A stretch of DNA of 64,000 nucleotides, from positions 1 to 64,000 of the forward strand of contig JANYCN010000066.1 in assembly GCA_025360225.1 (NCBI GenBank). Reading direction: 5' to 3'. This document shows, in pieces, positions 50,180 through 59,607 of the stretch (positions are counted from its first letter, which is position 1; the number at the start of each line of letters is the position of its first letter). The notes under the pieces were generated by a model. It had not been told where the DNA came from and did no database searches. It saw nothing but the letters and a program-made list of their open reading frames with translations. A program made the translations under genes and the position numbers. Source of the DNA: Actinomycetes bacterium (GTDB lineage: Bacteria > Actinomycetota > Thermoleophilia > Gaiellales > F1-60-MAGs149).

Positions 50180-51772
50180 TCACGATCGAGGCGCCCGATC
50201 CCGCGCGGTGTCGACGATGTGGTCGGCGGCGCGGAGCGCGAACGCCGCGATCGTGCAGGTCGGGTTCATGCTCGAGCCCGTGACGAACACGCTGCCGTCG
50301 ACGACAAACAGGTTCGGCACGTCGTGGCTGCGTCCGAACGGGTCGACCACGGACGTCGCCGGATCGTTGCCACAGCGCGCCGTCCCAAGCGTGTGCCAGC
50401 CAACGTCCGGGATCCACTCCCAGAGGTGCGTCTCGATCGCGCCGGACGCCTCGTGCGCCTCCCGCATCCGCGCGACCTGGAACGCCATGTTCCGGTGGGA
50501 GGCGTCGGAGATGCGGTAGCGGACGCGCGGCGCCGGGATCCCGTCCCCATCGACCAGCGCCAGGTCGATCGTGACGGTGTTCGCCTCGTCCGGCAGGTCG
50601 TCCGTCTGCGCCGTCCAGACGAACGAGCGCCCGAACACGCGGCGCATCGTCGCGTGCAGGCCAGGCCCCATCCGATCGGCGAGCGGGAGGCCGCCCAGAA
50701 ACGTCTGGTAGCTCGACAGGCCGGCGATCGGATAGGCGTCCCACTTCGCGCCACGCACGAACCCACGGCCCGCGTCCGTCTCGTAGAACGCGTAGGAGAC
50801 GAGCGGCGAACCCGCCGGCCCCTTCCAGCCCTCCAGGTCCTCGTCGTACACCCCGACGACGCCGACCGACGGGTGCATCATCAGGCGCTTGCCGACGAGG
50901 CCGCTGGAGTTCGCGATCTCCGAGAGCAGCAGCAGGCGCGCAGTACCGATGCCGTTGCAGGCCATCACCACCATGCGTGCCGCCTGGTGGTGCTCGTTGC
51001 CGTCGCGGTCGACGTAGTCCGCGCCGCTCGCACGGCCACGGGCGTCGACGGTGATCCGCCGCACGCGGGCGCCGGTGACGAGCCGCGCGCCGTCGCGGAT
51101 CGCATCCGGCCAGTGAGTGATGTCGGTCGAGGCCTTCGCTCCCTCGCGGCAGCCGGTCATGCAGACGCCGCGTCGGGCGCAGGCCGCGAGCCGCCCGTAC
51201 GGCTCGGACGCGATCGCGTTCGGGTGGGGCCACCAGTGCCAGCCGAGCCGGTTCATCCCCTCGGCGGCGCGTCGTCCGAGCGGCATGATCGGCAGCGCCG
51301 GGAGCGGGTACCGGGTGCTGGCGGGAAACGACGGGTCGCCGTCCCGTCCGGAGACGCCGAAGTCGCGGTCGACGCGGTCGTAGTAGGGCGCGAGGTCCTC
51401 GTAGCTGATCGGCCAGTCGTCGCCGACGCCGTCCAGCGAGCGCACGCGGAAGTCGGACGGTTTCAGGCGGGGCCAGGCGGCGGCGTAGTGGATCGTCCCG
51501 CCGCCGACGGCGTTGAACATCAGCGGGTTGATGTCCGACGCCGCGGTGTTGATCGGGTAGTCGGAGGGCATCTGGCGGACGTTCGGGTTCATCGCCCAGC
51601 GCGACCCCTGCAAGACGTCCCACTCACGCTGCTCGCCCGGGAAGCTGTCGGCCGCGATCCAGCCTCCCTGCTCGAGACAGACGACGCCGATCCCGGCCGC
51701 CGCGAGGCGCTTCGCAACCACCGACCCGGACGCTCCCGCGCCGACGACGAGGACGTCCGCGACGTCAGGCAT
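50180..51772 (-). CDS. GMC-type FAD oxidoreductase (gluconate-2-dehydrogenase large-subunit type)
   Basis: A 530-residue flavoprotein. FAD motif VLVVGAGASGSVVAKRLAAA at the N-terminus, AVGGGTIHYAAAWPRLKPSD, and the C-terminal GMC signature with His in HTLGTARCGNDPATSVVD and VVDGSVFVTGSSMNPT. A cysteine set, CARRGVCMTGCREGA (about residue 200), is typical of the membrane-associated three-subunit dehydrogenases. It oxidises an alcohol or sugar acid; electrons go to a partner, not stated here. It overlaps its small-subunit gene by eight bases. No cytochrome c subunit is adjacent. Confidence 0.9.
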   Translation of the reverse strand: MPDVADVLVVGAGASGSVVAKRLAAAGIGVVCLEQGGWIAADSFPGEQREWDVLQGSRWAMNPNVRQMPSDYPINTAASDINPLMFNAVGGGTIHYAAAWPRLKPSDFRVRSLDGVGDDWPISYEDLAPYYDRVDRDFGVSGRDGDPSFPASTRYPLPALPIMPLGRRAAEGMNRLGWHWWPHPNAIASEPYGRLAACARRGVCMTGCREGAKASTDITHWPDAIRDGARLVTGARVRRITVDARGRASGADYVDRDGNEHHQAARMVVMACNGIGTARLLLLSEIANSSGLVGKRLMMHPSVGVVGVYDEDLEGWKGPAGSPLVSYAFYETDAGRGFVRGAKWDAYPIAGLSSYQTFLGGLPLADRMGPGLHATMRRVFGRSFVWTAQTDDLPDEANTVTIDLALVDGDGIPAPRVRYRISDASHRNMAFQVARMREAHEASGAIETHLWEWIPDVGWHTLGTARCGNDPATSVVDPFGRSHDVPNLFVVDGSVFVTGSSMNPTCTIAAFALRAADHIVDTARDRAPRS

Positions 51773-52160
51773 CGGGCGTCGCCACGTACGCGCGGCCCCG
51801 CTCGATCACGGGCGCGAGCAGCGCGTCGTCGAGGTAGTGCTCGCCCTCGCCCGCGAGGATCGGCGACGGGCCCTGACCCGGGTAGCCCATCAGCTTCCGG
51901 ACGCGCGGGTGGAGGTAGTAGGCCGAGACGACGGCGAACGTCGCACGAGCGAACGTGGCTGGCTCCGTGGCCTCGAACCGCTCGAGATCGCCCCATGTCC
52001 GACAGATGGCGAGCCGGTCGATGGGAGCCCGCAGCGTCGGGTCGGCGACGAGCACACGATCGAGCCACTTGCCCGTCGCCTCGACCTCCGAGGCAGCCGG
52101 CATCCCGTCGCTCGCGGGCACCAGCAGGTCGACGATCTCGACCAGTCCGACGGCGTCCAC
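51765..52160 (-). CDS. Gluconate 2-dehydrogenase subunit 3-like protein
   Basis: A 131-residue helical protein placed directly before the GMC gene, the position of the gluconate-2-dehydrogenase small subunit. Seen: VDLLVPASDGMPAASEVEAT near the start and AYYLHPRVRKLMGYPGQGP. No Tat signal or membrane helix is visible, unlike many family members, so the pair may be cytoplasmic. It starts one base after the RidA copy 2 stop, so the three genes form one unit. Confidence 0.8.
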   Translation of the reverse strand: MDAVGLVEIVDLLVPASDGMPAASEVEATGKWLDRVLVADPTLRAPIDRLAICRTWGDLERFEATEPATFARATFAVVSAYYLHPRVRKLMGYPGQGPSPILAGEGEHYLDDALLAPVIERGRAYVATPDA

Positions 52161-52161
52161 G

Positions 52162-52542
52162 CTACGAGCGCCGCGCTGCGATGCAGGTCGACTCGATCCT
52201 CAGCCCTGACCCGACCAGCCGTGCGAGGATCGTTGCTCGCGTCGGGAAGGGCGCGCTGAAGAACTCCTGGTAGACCGCGTTGAAGGCGTCGAAGTCCTCG
52301 GCATTCGTCAGGTACGTCGTGCAGGAGACGACGTCTGCCATCGTGCACCCGGCGGCGGCGAGCACGGAGGCCATGTTCGAGAACGTGCGCCGCGCCTGGC
52401 TCGCGAAGTCGTCCGCGACCATCTCGCCATCCGCGTCGACGGAGATCTGGCCTGCGACGAACACGAGGCCGTTGACGGCGATCGCGGGCGTGTAGGGCGC
52501 GACGGCGGGCGTGCCGGCGGGAGCGATGTGTTCACGGTTCAT
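52162..52542 (-). CDS. RidA-family imine deaminase, copy 2
   Basis: A 126-residue paralogue of the protein at 45533-45910 (15 differences in 125). The catalytic segment FPTRATILARLVG and the tail RIESTCIAARRS are kept. It leads a small operon with the GMC dehydrogenase subunits, so it probably removes the imine or enamine formed in the same pathway. A leaderless -10 (CACACT, 52550-52555) lies seven bases before the ATG. Confidence 0.93.
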   Translation of the reverse strand: MNREHIAPAGTPAVAPYTPAIAVNGLVFVAGQISVDADGEMVADDFASQARRTFSNMASVLAAAGCTMADVVSCTTYLTNAEDFDAFNAVYQEFFSAPFPTRATILARLVGSGLRIESTCIAARRS

Positions 52543-52549
52543 AGGTGGC

Positions 52550-52555
52550 AGTGTG
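52550..52555 (-). promoter_or_regulatory. Candidate -10 (RidA copy 2 / GMC operon)
   Basis: Minus-strand CACACT, seven bases, ATG at 52542; the same CACACTGCC precedes the MttB-family gene. Confidence 0.4.
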
Positions 52556-52595
52556 ACGGGTCAGAGCCGCGTCGGGGTCTTTCAGTCAGCGGTCT

Positions 52596-52612
52596 AGTGG
52601 TCTGGGATCACA
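52596..52612. repeat. Degenerate terminal motif of the inverted-repeat family
   Basis: TAGTGGTCTGGGATCAC resembles the left terminus TAGTGGTCTGATTGTCA. It lies immediately before the antitoxin remnant and no other end is visible. Confidence 0.35.
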
Positions 52613-52619
52613 TAGGGCG

Positions 52620-52838
52620 GCTACCTTCAGCACCTACGAGGCGAAGACCAACCTCTCGCGGCTGCTCGACCGCGTCCTCGCCGGCGAGGAGGTCGTGATC
52701 GCTCGCTCCGGGCGGCCGGTGGCGCGTCCCGTCGCCGTCGAAGCGCGACGCCCGCGGCTCCCGGGAACGGCACGAGGACAGGTGGCGATGGCCGGCGGTG
52801 AGGATCGTGTTTGCGATCCGGCGCATCGCGCGACATGA
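52620..52838 (+). pseudogene. Phd/YefM-type antitoxin remnant without a start codon
   Basis: A 72-codon frame reads TFSTYEAKTNLSRLLDRVLA, then GEEVVIARSGRPVARPVAV, the DNA-binding part of a Phd/YefM antitoxin (VapB-like group). It lacks any ATG, GTG or TTG start; the sequence before it is a repeat-like terminus that may have displaced the start. No PIN or Doc toxin follows: the next frame is the opposing ABC gene. This remnant and the RidA 2 promoter account for the 326-base gap 52543-52868. Confidence 0.7.
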
Positions 52839-52868
52839 GCGAATCAGATGCCGTACATCAACTGTTCC

Positions 52869-53789
52869 TCAGGCGCGGTGGCATGCGACCGCTCGCCCGG
52901 CGTCCAACGGCCGGAGCACGGGGCGCTCGGCAAGGCACCGGTCGAACGCCAGCGGGCAGCGCGCCGCGTACGGACAGCCACCCGGTGTCGGCTCGGGAGC
53001 GGTGGCACGCAGGGGCCGCACGCGGGGTGGGACTCCGAGCTCCGGCACGGATGCCCGGAGCTCCTGCGTGTAGGGGTGTGCCGGCGCATCCAGCACCGCA
53101 CGCGTCGGACCTTGCTCGACGACCCGACCGCGGTACAGCACGACCGCCTGCTCGCAGAGCCGGTCGACGACGGCGAGGTTGTGGGAGATCAGCAGGTAGG
53201 AGAGGGCACGCTCCTCGCGCAGACGCTCGATCAGGTCGAGGATCCGCGCTTGAACGGTCACGTCAAGGGCGCTCGTCGGCTCGTCCAGCACAAGCAGGCG
53301 GGGCGCCACGGCGAGCGCCCGCGCGATGATCACCCGCTGTCGCTGGCCGCCCGAGAGCTGGTGCGGGTAGCGATGCATGAGGTCGTCCTCCAGGCCGACC
53401 TCCGCGAGCAGCGCTGCGGCGGCAGCCGGTCGCTCGCTGCGCGTGCCGATGCCGTGCGCGCGCAGCGCCTCTACGACCGCGCCGCCGACCCGGATGCGCG
53501 GGTCGAGCGCCGCGTCGCCGTCCTGGAAGACGATCTGCACCGCGCGTCGGTACGCCAGCAGGCGGCCGCCCGAGAGGGTCGTGATGTCGACGCCCTCCAG
53601 GCTGACCGTGCCGCTCGCGACGGGCTGGAGGCGCATCAGCGCCCGCGCGATCGTCGTCTTCCCGGACCCGGACTCGCCGATCAGTGCGACTCCGGCCGGG
53701 CCGGCGGGGACGACGAGGTCGAGCTCGTGGACGGCGCGCACCCTGCCGTAGTCGACGGAGACCGCGCGCGCCTCGAGCAGCTCAACCAC
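52869..53789 (-). CDS. Peptide/nickel-type ABC transporter ATPase (DppF/OppF-like)
   Basis: A 306-residue ATPase. Walker [13 protein letters not shown], signature [16 protein letters not shown], Walker [13 protein letters not shown] and the oligopeptide-transporter C-terminal domain with [16 protein letters not shown], whose cysteines bind a 4Fe-4S cluster in this family. The chosen GTG has AGGAGG five bases upstream and overlaps the previous gene's stop. Last gene of the nine-gene operon. Confidence 0.92.
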   Translation of the reverse strand: MVELLEARAVSVDYGRVRAVHELDLVVPAGPAGVALIGESGSGKTTIARALMRLQPVASGTVSLEGVDITTLSGGRLLAYRRAVQIVFQDGDAALDPRIRVGGAVVEALRAHGIGTRSERPAAAAALLAEVGLEDDLMHRYPHQLSGGQRQRVIIARALAVAPRLLVLDEPTSALDVTVQARILDLIERLREERALSYLLISHNLAVVDRLCEQAVVLYRGRVVEQGPTRAVLDAPAHPYTQELRASVPELGVPPRVRPLRATAPEPTPGGCPYAARCPLAFDRCLAERPVLRPLDAGRAVACHRA

Positions 53790-54558
53790 CACGACCTCCT
53801 GCGCCGATGCGCGGGATCGCCGCGACAAGCTCGCGAGTGTAGGCGGCGGCCGGTGCGCCGAGGACCGTCGCGGTCGGCCCGCTCTCGACGACCACGCCGG
53901 CCCGCATCACGACGATCCGATCGGCGAGCTGCCCGATCACCGCGAGGTCGTGGGAGATGAAGACCTGCGCCGCGCCGCGCTCTTCGCGGACCCGGCGGAG
54001 CAGGTCGACGACCTCGGCCTGCACCGTCACGTCGAGCGCGCTGGTCGGCTCGTCAGCGATCACGACCTCCGAGCCGAGCGCCAGCACCAGCGCGATCGCG
54101 AAGCGCTGCGCCTGGCCGCCGGAGACCTCGTGCGGGTAGCGGTCGAGAAGATCGGAGTCCAGGAGAACGCTCCGGAACGCCGCGTCGATGCGGCCTGCCA
54201 CCTCGGCCTTCGGCACGTCGTGCAGCCGCATCGTCCGCGCCATCAGCTGACCGAGACGGATCGTCGGGTTCAGCGACGCGCGGGGGCTCTGCATGATCAT
54301 CCCGATCCGCCGTCCCCGGATCGCGCGCAGCTCGCGCTCCGGCAGCCCGACGAGCTCGCGGCCGTCGAGGCGGACGCTCCCGGTCACCGTCGCGCCGACG
54401 AACGGCGCGAGCCCGAGGATCGCGAGGGCGGTGATCGACTTCCCCGAGCCGCTCTCGCCCGCGACCCCGACGACCTCGCCCGCGGCGACGTCCAGCTCGT
54501 CGATCCGCGCGACGCTGCGCGAGCCGAAGCGCACCTCGAGCTCACGAACCGCGATCAT
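53782..54558 (-). CDS. Peptide/nickel-type ABC transporter ATPase (DppD/OppD-like)
   Basis: A 258-residue ATPase, shorter than the 320 or so of typical DppD. Walker A GESGSGKSITALAI, signature EVSGGQAQRFAIALVLALG, Walker [14 protein letters not shown]. The family's C-terminal cluster-binding extension is absent (it ends [14 protein letters not shown]), while the partner DppF-like protein keeps it. It overlaps both neighbours. Confidence 0.9.
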   Translation of the reverse strand: MIAVRELEVRFGSRSVARIDELDVAAGEVVGVAGESGSGKSITALAILGLAPFVGATVTGSVRLDGRELVGLPERELRAIRGRRIGMIMQSPRASLNPTIRLGQLMARTMRLHDVPKAEVAGRIDAAFRSVLLDSDLLDRYPHEVSGGQAQRFAIALVLALGSEVVIADEPTSALDVTVQAEVVDLLRRVREERGAAQVFISHDLAVIGQLADRIVVMRAGVVVESGPTATVLGAPAAAYTRELVAAIPRIGAGGRGG

Positions 54559-55393
54559 GCAGCACCTGGCGGGGGTCGATGATCGTGCGCAGGCCGTCGC
54601 CGATCAGGTTGAACCCGAGCGCGGTCACGAGGATCGCGAGCCCGGGGAACGTCACGACCCACCAGTGGGTCTGGAACAGCGTCTGGCCCTGGTTCACCAT
54701 CAGGCCCCACTCGGGCGTCGGATCCTGCGCGCCGAGACCGAGGTAGGACAGCGCCGCGGCGGTCAGGATCACCCCGCCGAAGTCAAGCGAGGCCTGCACG
54801 ATCACGGGTGCCGCGGCGTTCGGCACGACGTGGCGGATCAGGATGCGGACGTGCGAGACGCCGAGGGCGCGGGCCGCCGTCACGTACCCGGAGGCCGCTA
54901 CGGTCGCGGCCTGGGCGCGGATCAGCCGCGTGTACCAGGGCCACCACGTGACGGAGATCGCGATCGCAGCGTTCGAGACGGACGGCGTCAGGACCGCCGC
55001 GAGCGCGAGCGAGAGGAGGAGCGCCGGGAACGCGAGGAACACGTCGGTGATGCGCATGATCACGTCGCCGACGATCCCGCCGGCGTACCCGGCAAGGATC
55101 CCAAGGGGCATCCCTACCAGCGCCGCGATCACGAGCACCTCGATCGCGATCCGCAGCGACGTGCGCGCGCCGAACAGCACGCGCGTGAGGATGTCGCGTC
55201 CGACCTGGTCGGTGCCGAACCAGTGGCCGCTGCCGGGCGCGAGCAACCCGTCCACGGGGTGGACGGCGATCGTTGCGTCGTCCGGCGCAGGAGCGAGCCA
55301 CGGCGCGAGGATCGCCACGACCACGACGATCGCGACGATGATCGCGCCGAGCAGCGCGAGCCGATCGCGCTTGAACGCGCGCCACACGGTCAC
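54542..55393 (-). CDS. ABC transporter permease (DppC-like)
   Basis: A 283-residue membrane permease with six helices: one near the N-terminus (LGAIIVAIVVVVAILAPWLA), GTDQVGRDILTRVLFGARTS typical of DppC after it, then the EAA-type loop ARALGVSHVRILIRHVVPNA that contacts the ATPases. Confidence 0.92.
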   Translation of the reverse strand: MTVWRAFKRDRLALLGAIIVAIVVVVAILAPWLAPAPDDATIAVHPVDGLLAPGSGHWFGTDQVGRDILTRVLFGARTSLRIAIEVLVIAALVGMPLGILAGYAGGIVGDVIMRITDVFLAFPALLLSLALAAVLTPSVSNAAIAISVTWWPWYTRLIRAQAATVAASGYVTAARALGVSHVRILIRHVVPNAAAPVIVQASLDFGGVILTAAALSYLGLGAQDPTPEWGLMVNQGQTLFQTHWWVVTFPGLAILVTALGFNLIGDGLRTIIDPRQVLHDRGS

Positions 55394-56397
55394 GCCGAGC
55401 CGCGCAATCGAGGGTCGATCAGCGTCTGCACGACGTCGACGACGAGGTTCAGGAGGACGTACACGATCGCGATCAGGAGCGTGACGCCGAGGATCGCCGG
55501 GGTGTCGAGCGAGCCGATCGCCGCCGCGGCGTAGGAGCCGAGGCCCGGCCAGTCATAGATCGACTCGACCAGGAACGTGTTCGCGAGCGAGTAGGCAAAG
55601 ACGAGCGCGATCAGGGCGATCACCGGGTTCAGCGCGGGACGCATCGCGAGGCGTGCGTAGATCGTGCGCTCGGAGAAGCCGAGGGCGCGGGCCATGCGCA
55701 CGTGGTCCTCGCCGATCACCTCCAGCAGCGACGCGCGTGTCATCTGCGCGATCGCGCCGAGCGGGTAGGCGGCGATCGCCATTGCCGGCAGCACGACGTG
55801 TGCGAGGGCGCTCGTCAGCACCGGCCCGTTCCCGCCGATCGCGGCGTCCACGATCGTCATGTGGGTGTAGACCGTGAGCGGGCTCGTGTAGTCGAGGTCA
55901 GCCGCGTACTCGCCGGAGACCGGGAACCAGCTCAGCTGGTGCTGGAGGATCAGGCCGAGCCAGAAGACGGGCATCGAGACGCTGAGCGTCGTCAGGAGGC
56001 GGATCGTGATGTCGACCAGGCGCCCCTTGCGGCGGGCGGCGAGCACGCCGAGCGGGATCCCGAGCGCGGCGGCGCCGAGGAGGGCGACGGCGACCAGCTC
56101 GAGGGATGCAGGCACCGCCGTCGCGAGGTCATCCAGCACCGGCCTTCGGGTGTGGAGGGACGTCCCCCAGTCCCCCGTCACGATCCCGCCCGCGTAGGTC
56201 GCGAGCTGCGCCGGCCAGGCCCGATCGAGACCGAGCTTCTGGCGGACGGCCTCCAGCTCTGCCTTCTGCGCCCGTGGACCCGCGTACGTCACCGCGGGGT
56301 CGCCCGGGATCACCCGGGCGACCGCGAAGGTGACGACGACGACGCCGGCCACGACCACCAGCGCCTGCGCGAGCCGACGGGCGAGGAGGCGGATCAC
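55390..56397 (-). CDS. ABC transporter permease (DppB-like)
   Basis: A 335-residue permease with the standard LARRLAQALVVVAGVVVVTF first helix, a periplasmic loop containing PGDPAVTYAG, and the EAA loop ARALGFSERTIYARLAMRPA. It pairs with the DppC-like permease. GTG start four bases after the binding-protein stop. Confidence 0.92.
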   Translation of the reverse strand: MIRLLARRLAQALVVVAGVVVVTFAVARVIPGDPAVTYAGPRAQKAELEAVRQKLGLDRAWPAQLATYAGGIVTGDWGTSLHTRRPVLDDLATAVPASLELVAVALLGAAALGIPLGVLAARRKGRLVDITIRLLTTLSVSMPVFWLGLILQHQLSWFPVSGEYAADLDYTSPLTVYTHMTIVDAAIGGNGPVLTSALAHVVLPAMAIAAYPLGAIAQMTRASLLEVIGEDHVRMARALGFSERTIYARLAMRPALNPVIALIALVFAYSLANTFLVESIYDWPGLGSYAAAAIGSLDTPAILGVTLLIAIVYVLLNLVVDVVQTLIDPRLRGSA

Positions 56398-56401
56398 GCC
56401 G

Positions 56402-58024
56402 CTAGCCGGTCGGCGTGAGCTCGTGGATGAACACGACGTTGGAGTACGCGGGGTTGTCGACGTAGCCGCTGACGGTCTTGGCGAACGCCCGCTGGTAGGT
56501 CTGCACGTACAGCGGGATCGCGACCGCGGCGTCGAGCAGCGTCTTCTGGAGCCCGGCGTACGAGGTCTCGGCGGCGGCCTTGTCGGTCGCGGTCTGCGAC
56601 TGGAGGGCGTCGATCGTGGTGTCGACGGCCTTGTCGTTCAGGTACGACATGTTGAAGTAGGGCGGCGACGCGGAGTGGAACAGGTTCGTGAACCACGAGA
56701 ACGGGTCGGCGTAGTCGGGGTACCAGTACATCACGAAGATGTCCTGGCGCTTCTTCGGGTTCGTCGACTTCGCCTGGTCCCACTGTGTCTGCCACTCCAG
56801 TGGCTTCACGTTCAGGGTGATGCCGATCTGGGCGAGGTCAGACTTCATGATCGTCGAGACCAGGTCCTGGTCGGCGTCGCCGTTCGCGTGCGTCATCGTG
56901 AGCGTGATGTTCTTCTGTGCCGACGCCGCGACGAGCGACTTCGCCTGCGCGACGTCCTGGGTGTACGCCAGCCCGTCCGCGTAGCCGAGGAGGCCGTCGG
57001 GAATGAACCCGCTCGCCGGCACGGCGGAGCCTTTGAGGGCAGCGATGATGCCCGGATAGTCGATCGCGAGCGCGACGGCCCTGCGGATGTTCGGGTCCTT
57101 GAGCGGCCCGGACGCCGTGTTCAGGAACGCGATCAGGTTCTGGAACGAGCTGCGCTCGCTGCTCTGCAGGGTGGCGCTGCTCTTGGCCTGGGTGAACAGC
57201 TCGGGCGAGAGGCGGTCCGCGAACGTGGCCTCTCCCGACTCCAGCAGCTGCTCGCGCGTCGTGGGCTGCTGCACGTACTTGAACAGCACGTGCTTGTAGT
57301 GCGCGCCGTCCCAGCCGCCCCAGTACGCCGGGTACGCCTCCAGGCGCAGCTCGTTCTCCTGGCCCTTGCTCCAGCTCGCGACGGTGTAGGGGCCGCTGCC
57401 GGCGTCCTTCGCGGTCTCGAACCACTTCGCGAGGTCGCCGGCACCGGCCGCGGTCGTGTCGTAGATGTAGGCCGCGTACGCGGACGAGGAGATCAGGTCG
57501 AGCGGCGCCGGGTACTTGAGGTGGAAGACGACCGTGGCCGGGTCGGGCGTGTCGATCGTGTCGACGGCGCCCCACTCGTAGGCCGCGCCGCCGCCGAGCT
57601 TGATCGTGCGCTCCAGCGAGGCCTTGACGGAGGCCGCGTCGACGGGCTTGCCGGTGTGGAAGGTCGCGCCCGGGCGGAGGGTGAACGTCCACGTCTTGCC
57701 ATCCGCGCTCGGCGTCCACCTGGTTGCCAGGAGCGGCTTGACGGTCTTCGTTGTCGAGTCGTACCGGGTCAGCTGCTCGTAGATGTTGTTGAGCGCGATC
57801 ACCTCGTTCGAGTACGCCGTCGCCGGGTCAAACGACGTCACGATCGTGTTCAGGGACTCGTACGTGAACGTCGCGTCGGTCGGCGCGGCCGGCGTCGTGG
57901 CGGTCGTCCCGCCACCGCTCGTCGCGGGCGGCGGCGACGTCGCCTGCTTGACCTCGCCGCATGCGCCCGCGACGATCGCGCCGGCGATCGCGATCGTTGC
58001 GACGAAGGCTCCTCGTTGCCTCAT
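56402..58024 (-). CDS. Extracellular solute-binding lipoprotein, family 5 (DppA-like)
   Basis: A 540-residue lipoprotein that captures the substrate for the transporter. Signal peptide with lipobox VAGAC (cysteine about residue 22), a low-complexity linker (SPPPATSGGGTTATTPAAP), then the SBP_bac_5 fold: LNTIVTSFDPATAYSNEVIA, WTFTLRPGATFHTGKPVDAA and WYPDYADPFSWFTNLFHS. Family members bind peptides, opines, glutathione or nickel; here the hydantoinase genes upstream suggest a cyclic amide or amino-acid derivative. ATG with GGAGGAG upstream. Confidence 0.92.
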   Translation of the reverse strand: MRQRGAFVATIAIAGAIVAGACGEVKQATSPPPATSGGGTTATTPAAPTDATFTYESLNTIVTSFDPATAYSNEVIALNNIYEQLTRYDSTTKTVKPLLATRWTPSADGKTWTFTLRPGATFHTGKPVDAASVKASLERTIKLGGGAAYEWGAVDTIDTPDPATVVFHLKYPAPLDLISSSAYAAYIYDTTAAGAGDLAKWFETAKDAGSGPYTVASWSKGQENELRLEAYPAYWGGWDGAHYKHVLFKYVQQPTTREQLLESGEATFADRLSPELFTQAKSSATLQSSERSSFQNLIAFLNTASGPLKDPNIRRAVALAIDYPGIIAALKGSAVPASGFIPDGLLGYADGLAYTQDVAQAKSLVAASAQKNITLTMTHANGDADQDLVSTIMKSDLAQIGITLNVKPLEWQTQWDQAKSTNPKKRQDIFVMYWYPDYADPFSWFTNLFHSASPPYFNMSYLNDKAVDTTIDALQSQTATDKAAAETSYAGLQKTLLDAAVAIPLYVQTYQRAFAKTVSGYVDNPAYSNVVFIHELTPTG

Positions 58025-58038
58025 CTCGCTCCTCCTCC

Positions 58039-59607
58039 TTAGAGCCAGCCCAGGGGGCCGGCGGCCTTTACAGTAACCCGCGCGGCAGGGCGCGTGAGGT
58101 ACGCGAGCGGTACCTCGTCGAGCTCGACGACCTCGACCCTGCCCGGATCCGCTCCTGCCTCGATCGCCCGCTCGCACGCCCGCTCGCGTGCCGTCTCGAG
58201 CGCTGCGGCGCGGTCGCCATCGAGGTGGATCACGCCCTCCCAGCGCCCGCTCGCGAGGGCGATCGCGGCGCCGATCGCGTTCGCGACGTCGTGGTCACGC
58301 GGCCGCAGCACCTCCGACACGCCGGGAACCGAGTCGGCGATCAGCAGCGAGCCGCCACCGACGGCGACCAGCGGTCGCGGATCCCGGCCGACCTTCATCC
58401 GGTCGACGCCGTCCGCTACCAGGACGTCAGCGGCAGCGACGGCAGCCGCGAACAGCGCGCCCATGTCCCTCGGGGCGGCGTGCGTCCCGAGGCTGGCGCG
58501 TCCGACGGCGACGGCGGCGTCGGTCATCGTCGCCTCCGACCCGCCGAACACGAGCGCGCGGCGCGTCAGCTCGTAGCCGGTGCTCCGCGGCCCGAGCACG
58601 ACAGCCTCCGGCGTGCCCGCCAGCAGCGTCCCGCCGCCGAGCGCGATCGAGAGCACGTCGGGCATCCGGAAGTTGGTGCGGATGCCGCCGATCTCGACGG
58701 CCGCGGCGGACTCCCGTGGGAACCCGCCGACGAGCACTCCGAGGTCGGTCGACGTGCCGCCGACGTCGGCAACGATCGCGTCGTTGACCCCCGTCAGGTA
58801 GGCGGCACCCCGGAGCGAGTTCGCCGGGCCGGAGCCGATCGTCAGCACGGGGTAGCGCATCGCGTAGTCGAGGCCCATCAGGGTGCCGTCGTTCTGCGCG
58901 AAGTAGACGACAGCGTCGATCCCGTGCCGCTGCAGGGCCCGCTCGAGCGCGGCACCGACCTCCCGCGCGACCCCGGTCAGGGCCGCGTTCAGCACCGTCG
59001 CGTTCTCGCGCTCGATCAGGCCCAGCGAGCCGACCTCGTGCCCGAGGGAGACGGGAACGTCGCCGAGCACCTCCCGCACGAGGTCGCGGGCGGCAAGCTC
59101 GTGGGCGCCCGAGACCGGTGAGAAGACCGCGGTGATCGCGACCGCCCGAGCGCTCGTGCCGACGGACGTGAGGAAGCGTGCGGCAGCATCACGATCGAAC
59201 GGCGTCGTCTCTCGCCCGTCGAACTCGACGCAGCCGTCGACGATCGTCTCACCGACCGATACGGCGGCACGGACGTCCTCGGGCCAGCCGAAGAGCGGGC
59301 GGATCGCGTGCGTGGCGGGACCGCCGATGCGGAGGACGGCGACCGGATCGAGCCGGCGGCGCTCGAGCACGGCGTTCGTCGCGTGCGTCGTGCCGAGCAT
59401 CACGTGCGTGATCCGCTCCGGCGCGACGGCCCCGCGCTCGAGGATCAGGCGCAGGACGTCGTCGATGCCGGCCGTGACGTCCGGCGTCGTCGGCGTCTTG
59501 GCCCGTGCGAGGCGTGCCGCGTTGCGGTCGAGCAGCACCGCGTCGGTGTTCGTGCCGCCGACGTCGATCCCGATCCGCAGGTCAGCCGGCCGCAACGAGG
59601 GCCTCAA
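58039..59607 (-). CDS. Hydantoinase/oxoprolinase A-family subunit, copy 2
   Basis: A 522-residue ATP-dependent hydantoinase/oxoprolinase-type subunit of the actin-like ATPase fold. GIDVGGTNTDAVLLD binds ATP phosphate, LGTTHATNAVLERR and ADVGGTSTDLGVLVGGFP are the second and third motifs. It is shorter than the roughly 650-residue HyuA copy 1 family length and ends after AVPLAYLTRP-type sequence. TTG start at 59607 overlapping the DUF917 gene by 26 bases; a TTG at 59595 is also possible. Confidence 0.88.
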   Translation of the reverse strand: MRPSLRPADLRIGIDVGGTNTDAVLLDRNAARLARAKTPTTPDVTAGIDDVLRLILERGAVAPERITHVMLGTTHATNAVLERRRLDPVAVLRIGGPATHAIRPLFGWPEDVRAAVSVGETIVDGCVEFDGRETTPFDRDAAARFLTSVGTSARAVAITAVFSPVSGAHELAARDLVREVLGDVPVSLGHEVGSLGLIERENATVLNAALTGVAREVGAALERALQRHGIDAVVYFAQNDGTLMGLDYAMRYPVLTIGSGPANSLRGAAYLTGVNDAIVADVGGTSTDLGVLVGGFPRESAAAVEIGGIRTNFRMPDVLSIALGGGTLLAGTPEAVVLGPRSTGYELTRRALVFGGSEATMTDAAVAVGRASLGTHAAPRDMGALFAAAVAAADVLVADGVDRMKVGRDPRPLVAVGGGSLLIADSVPGVSEVLRPRDHDVANAIGAAIALASGRWEGVIHLDGDRAAALETARERACERAIEAGADPGRVEVVELDEVPLAYLTRPAARVTVKAAGPLGWL

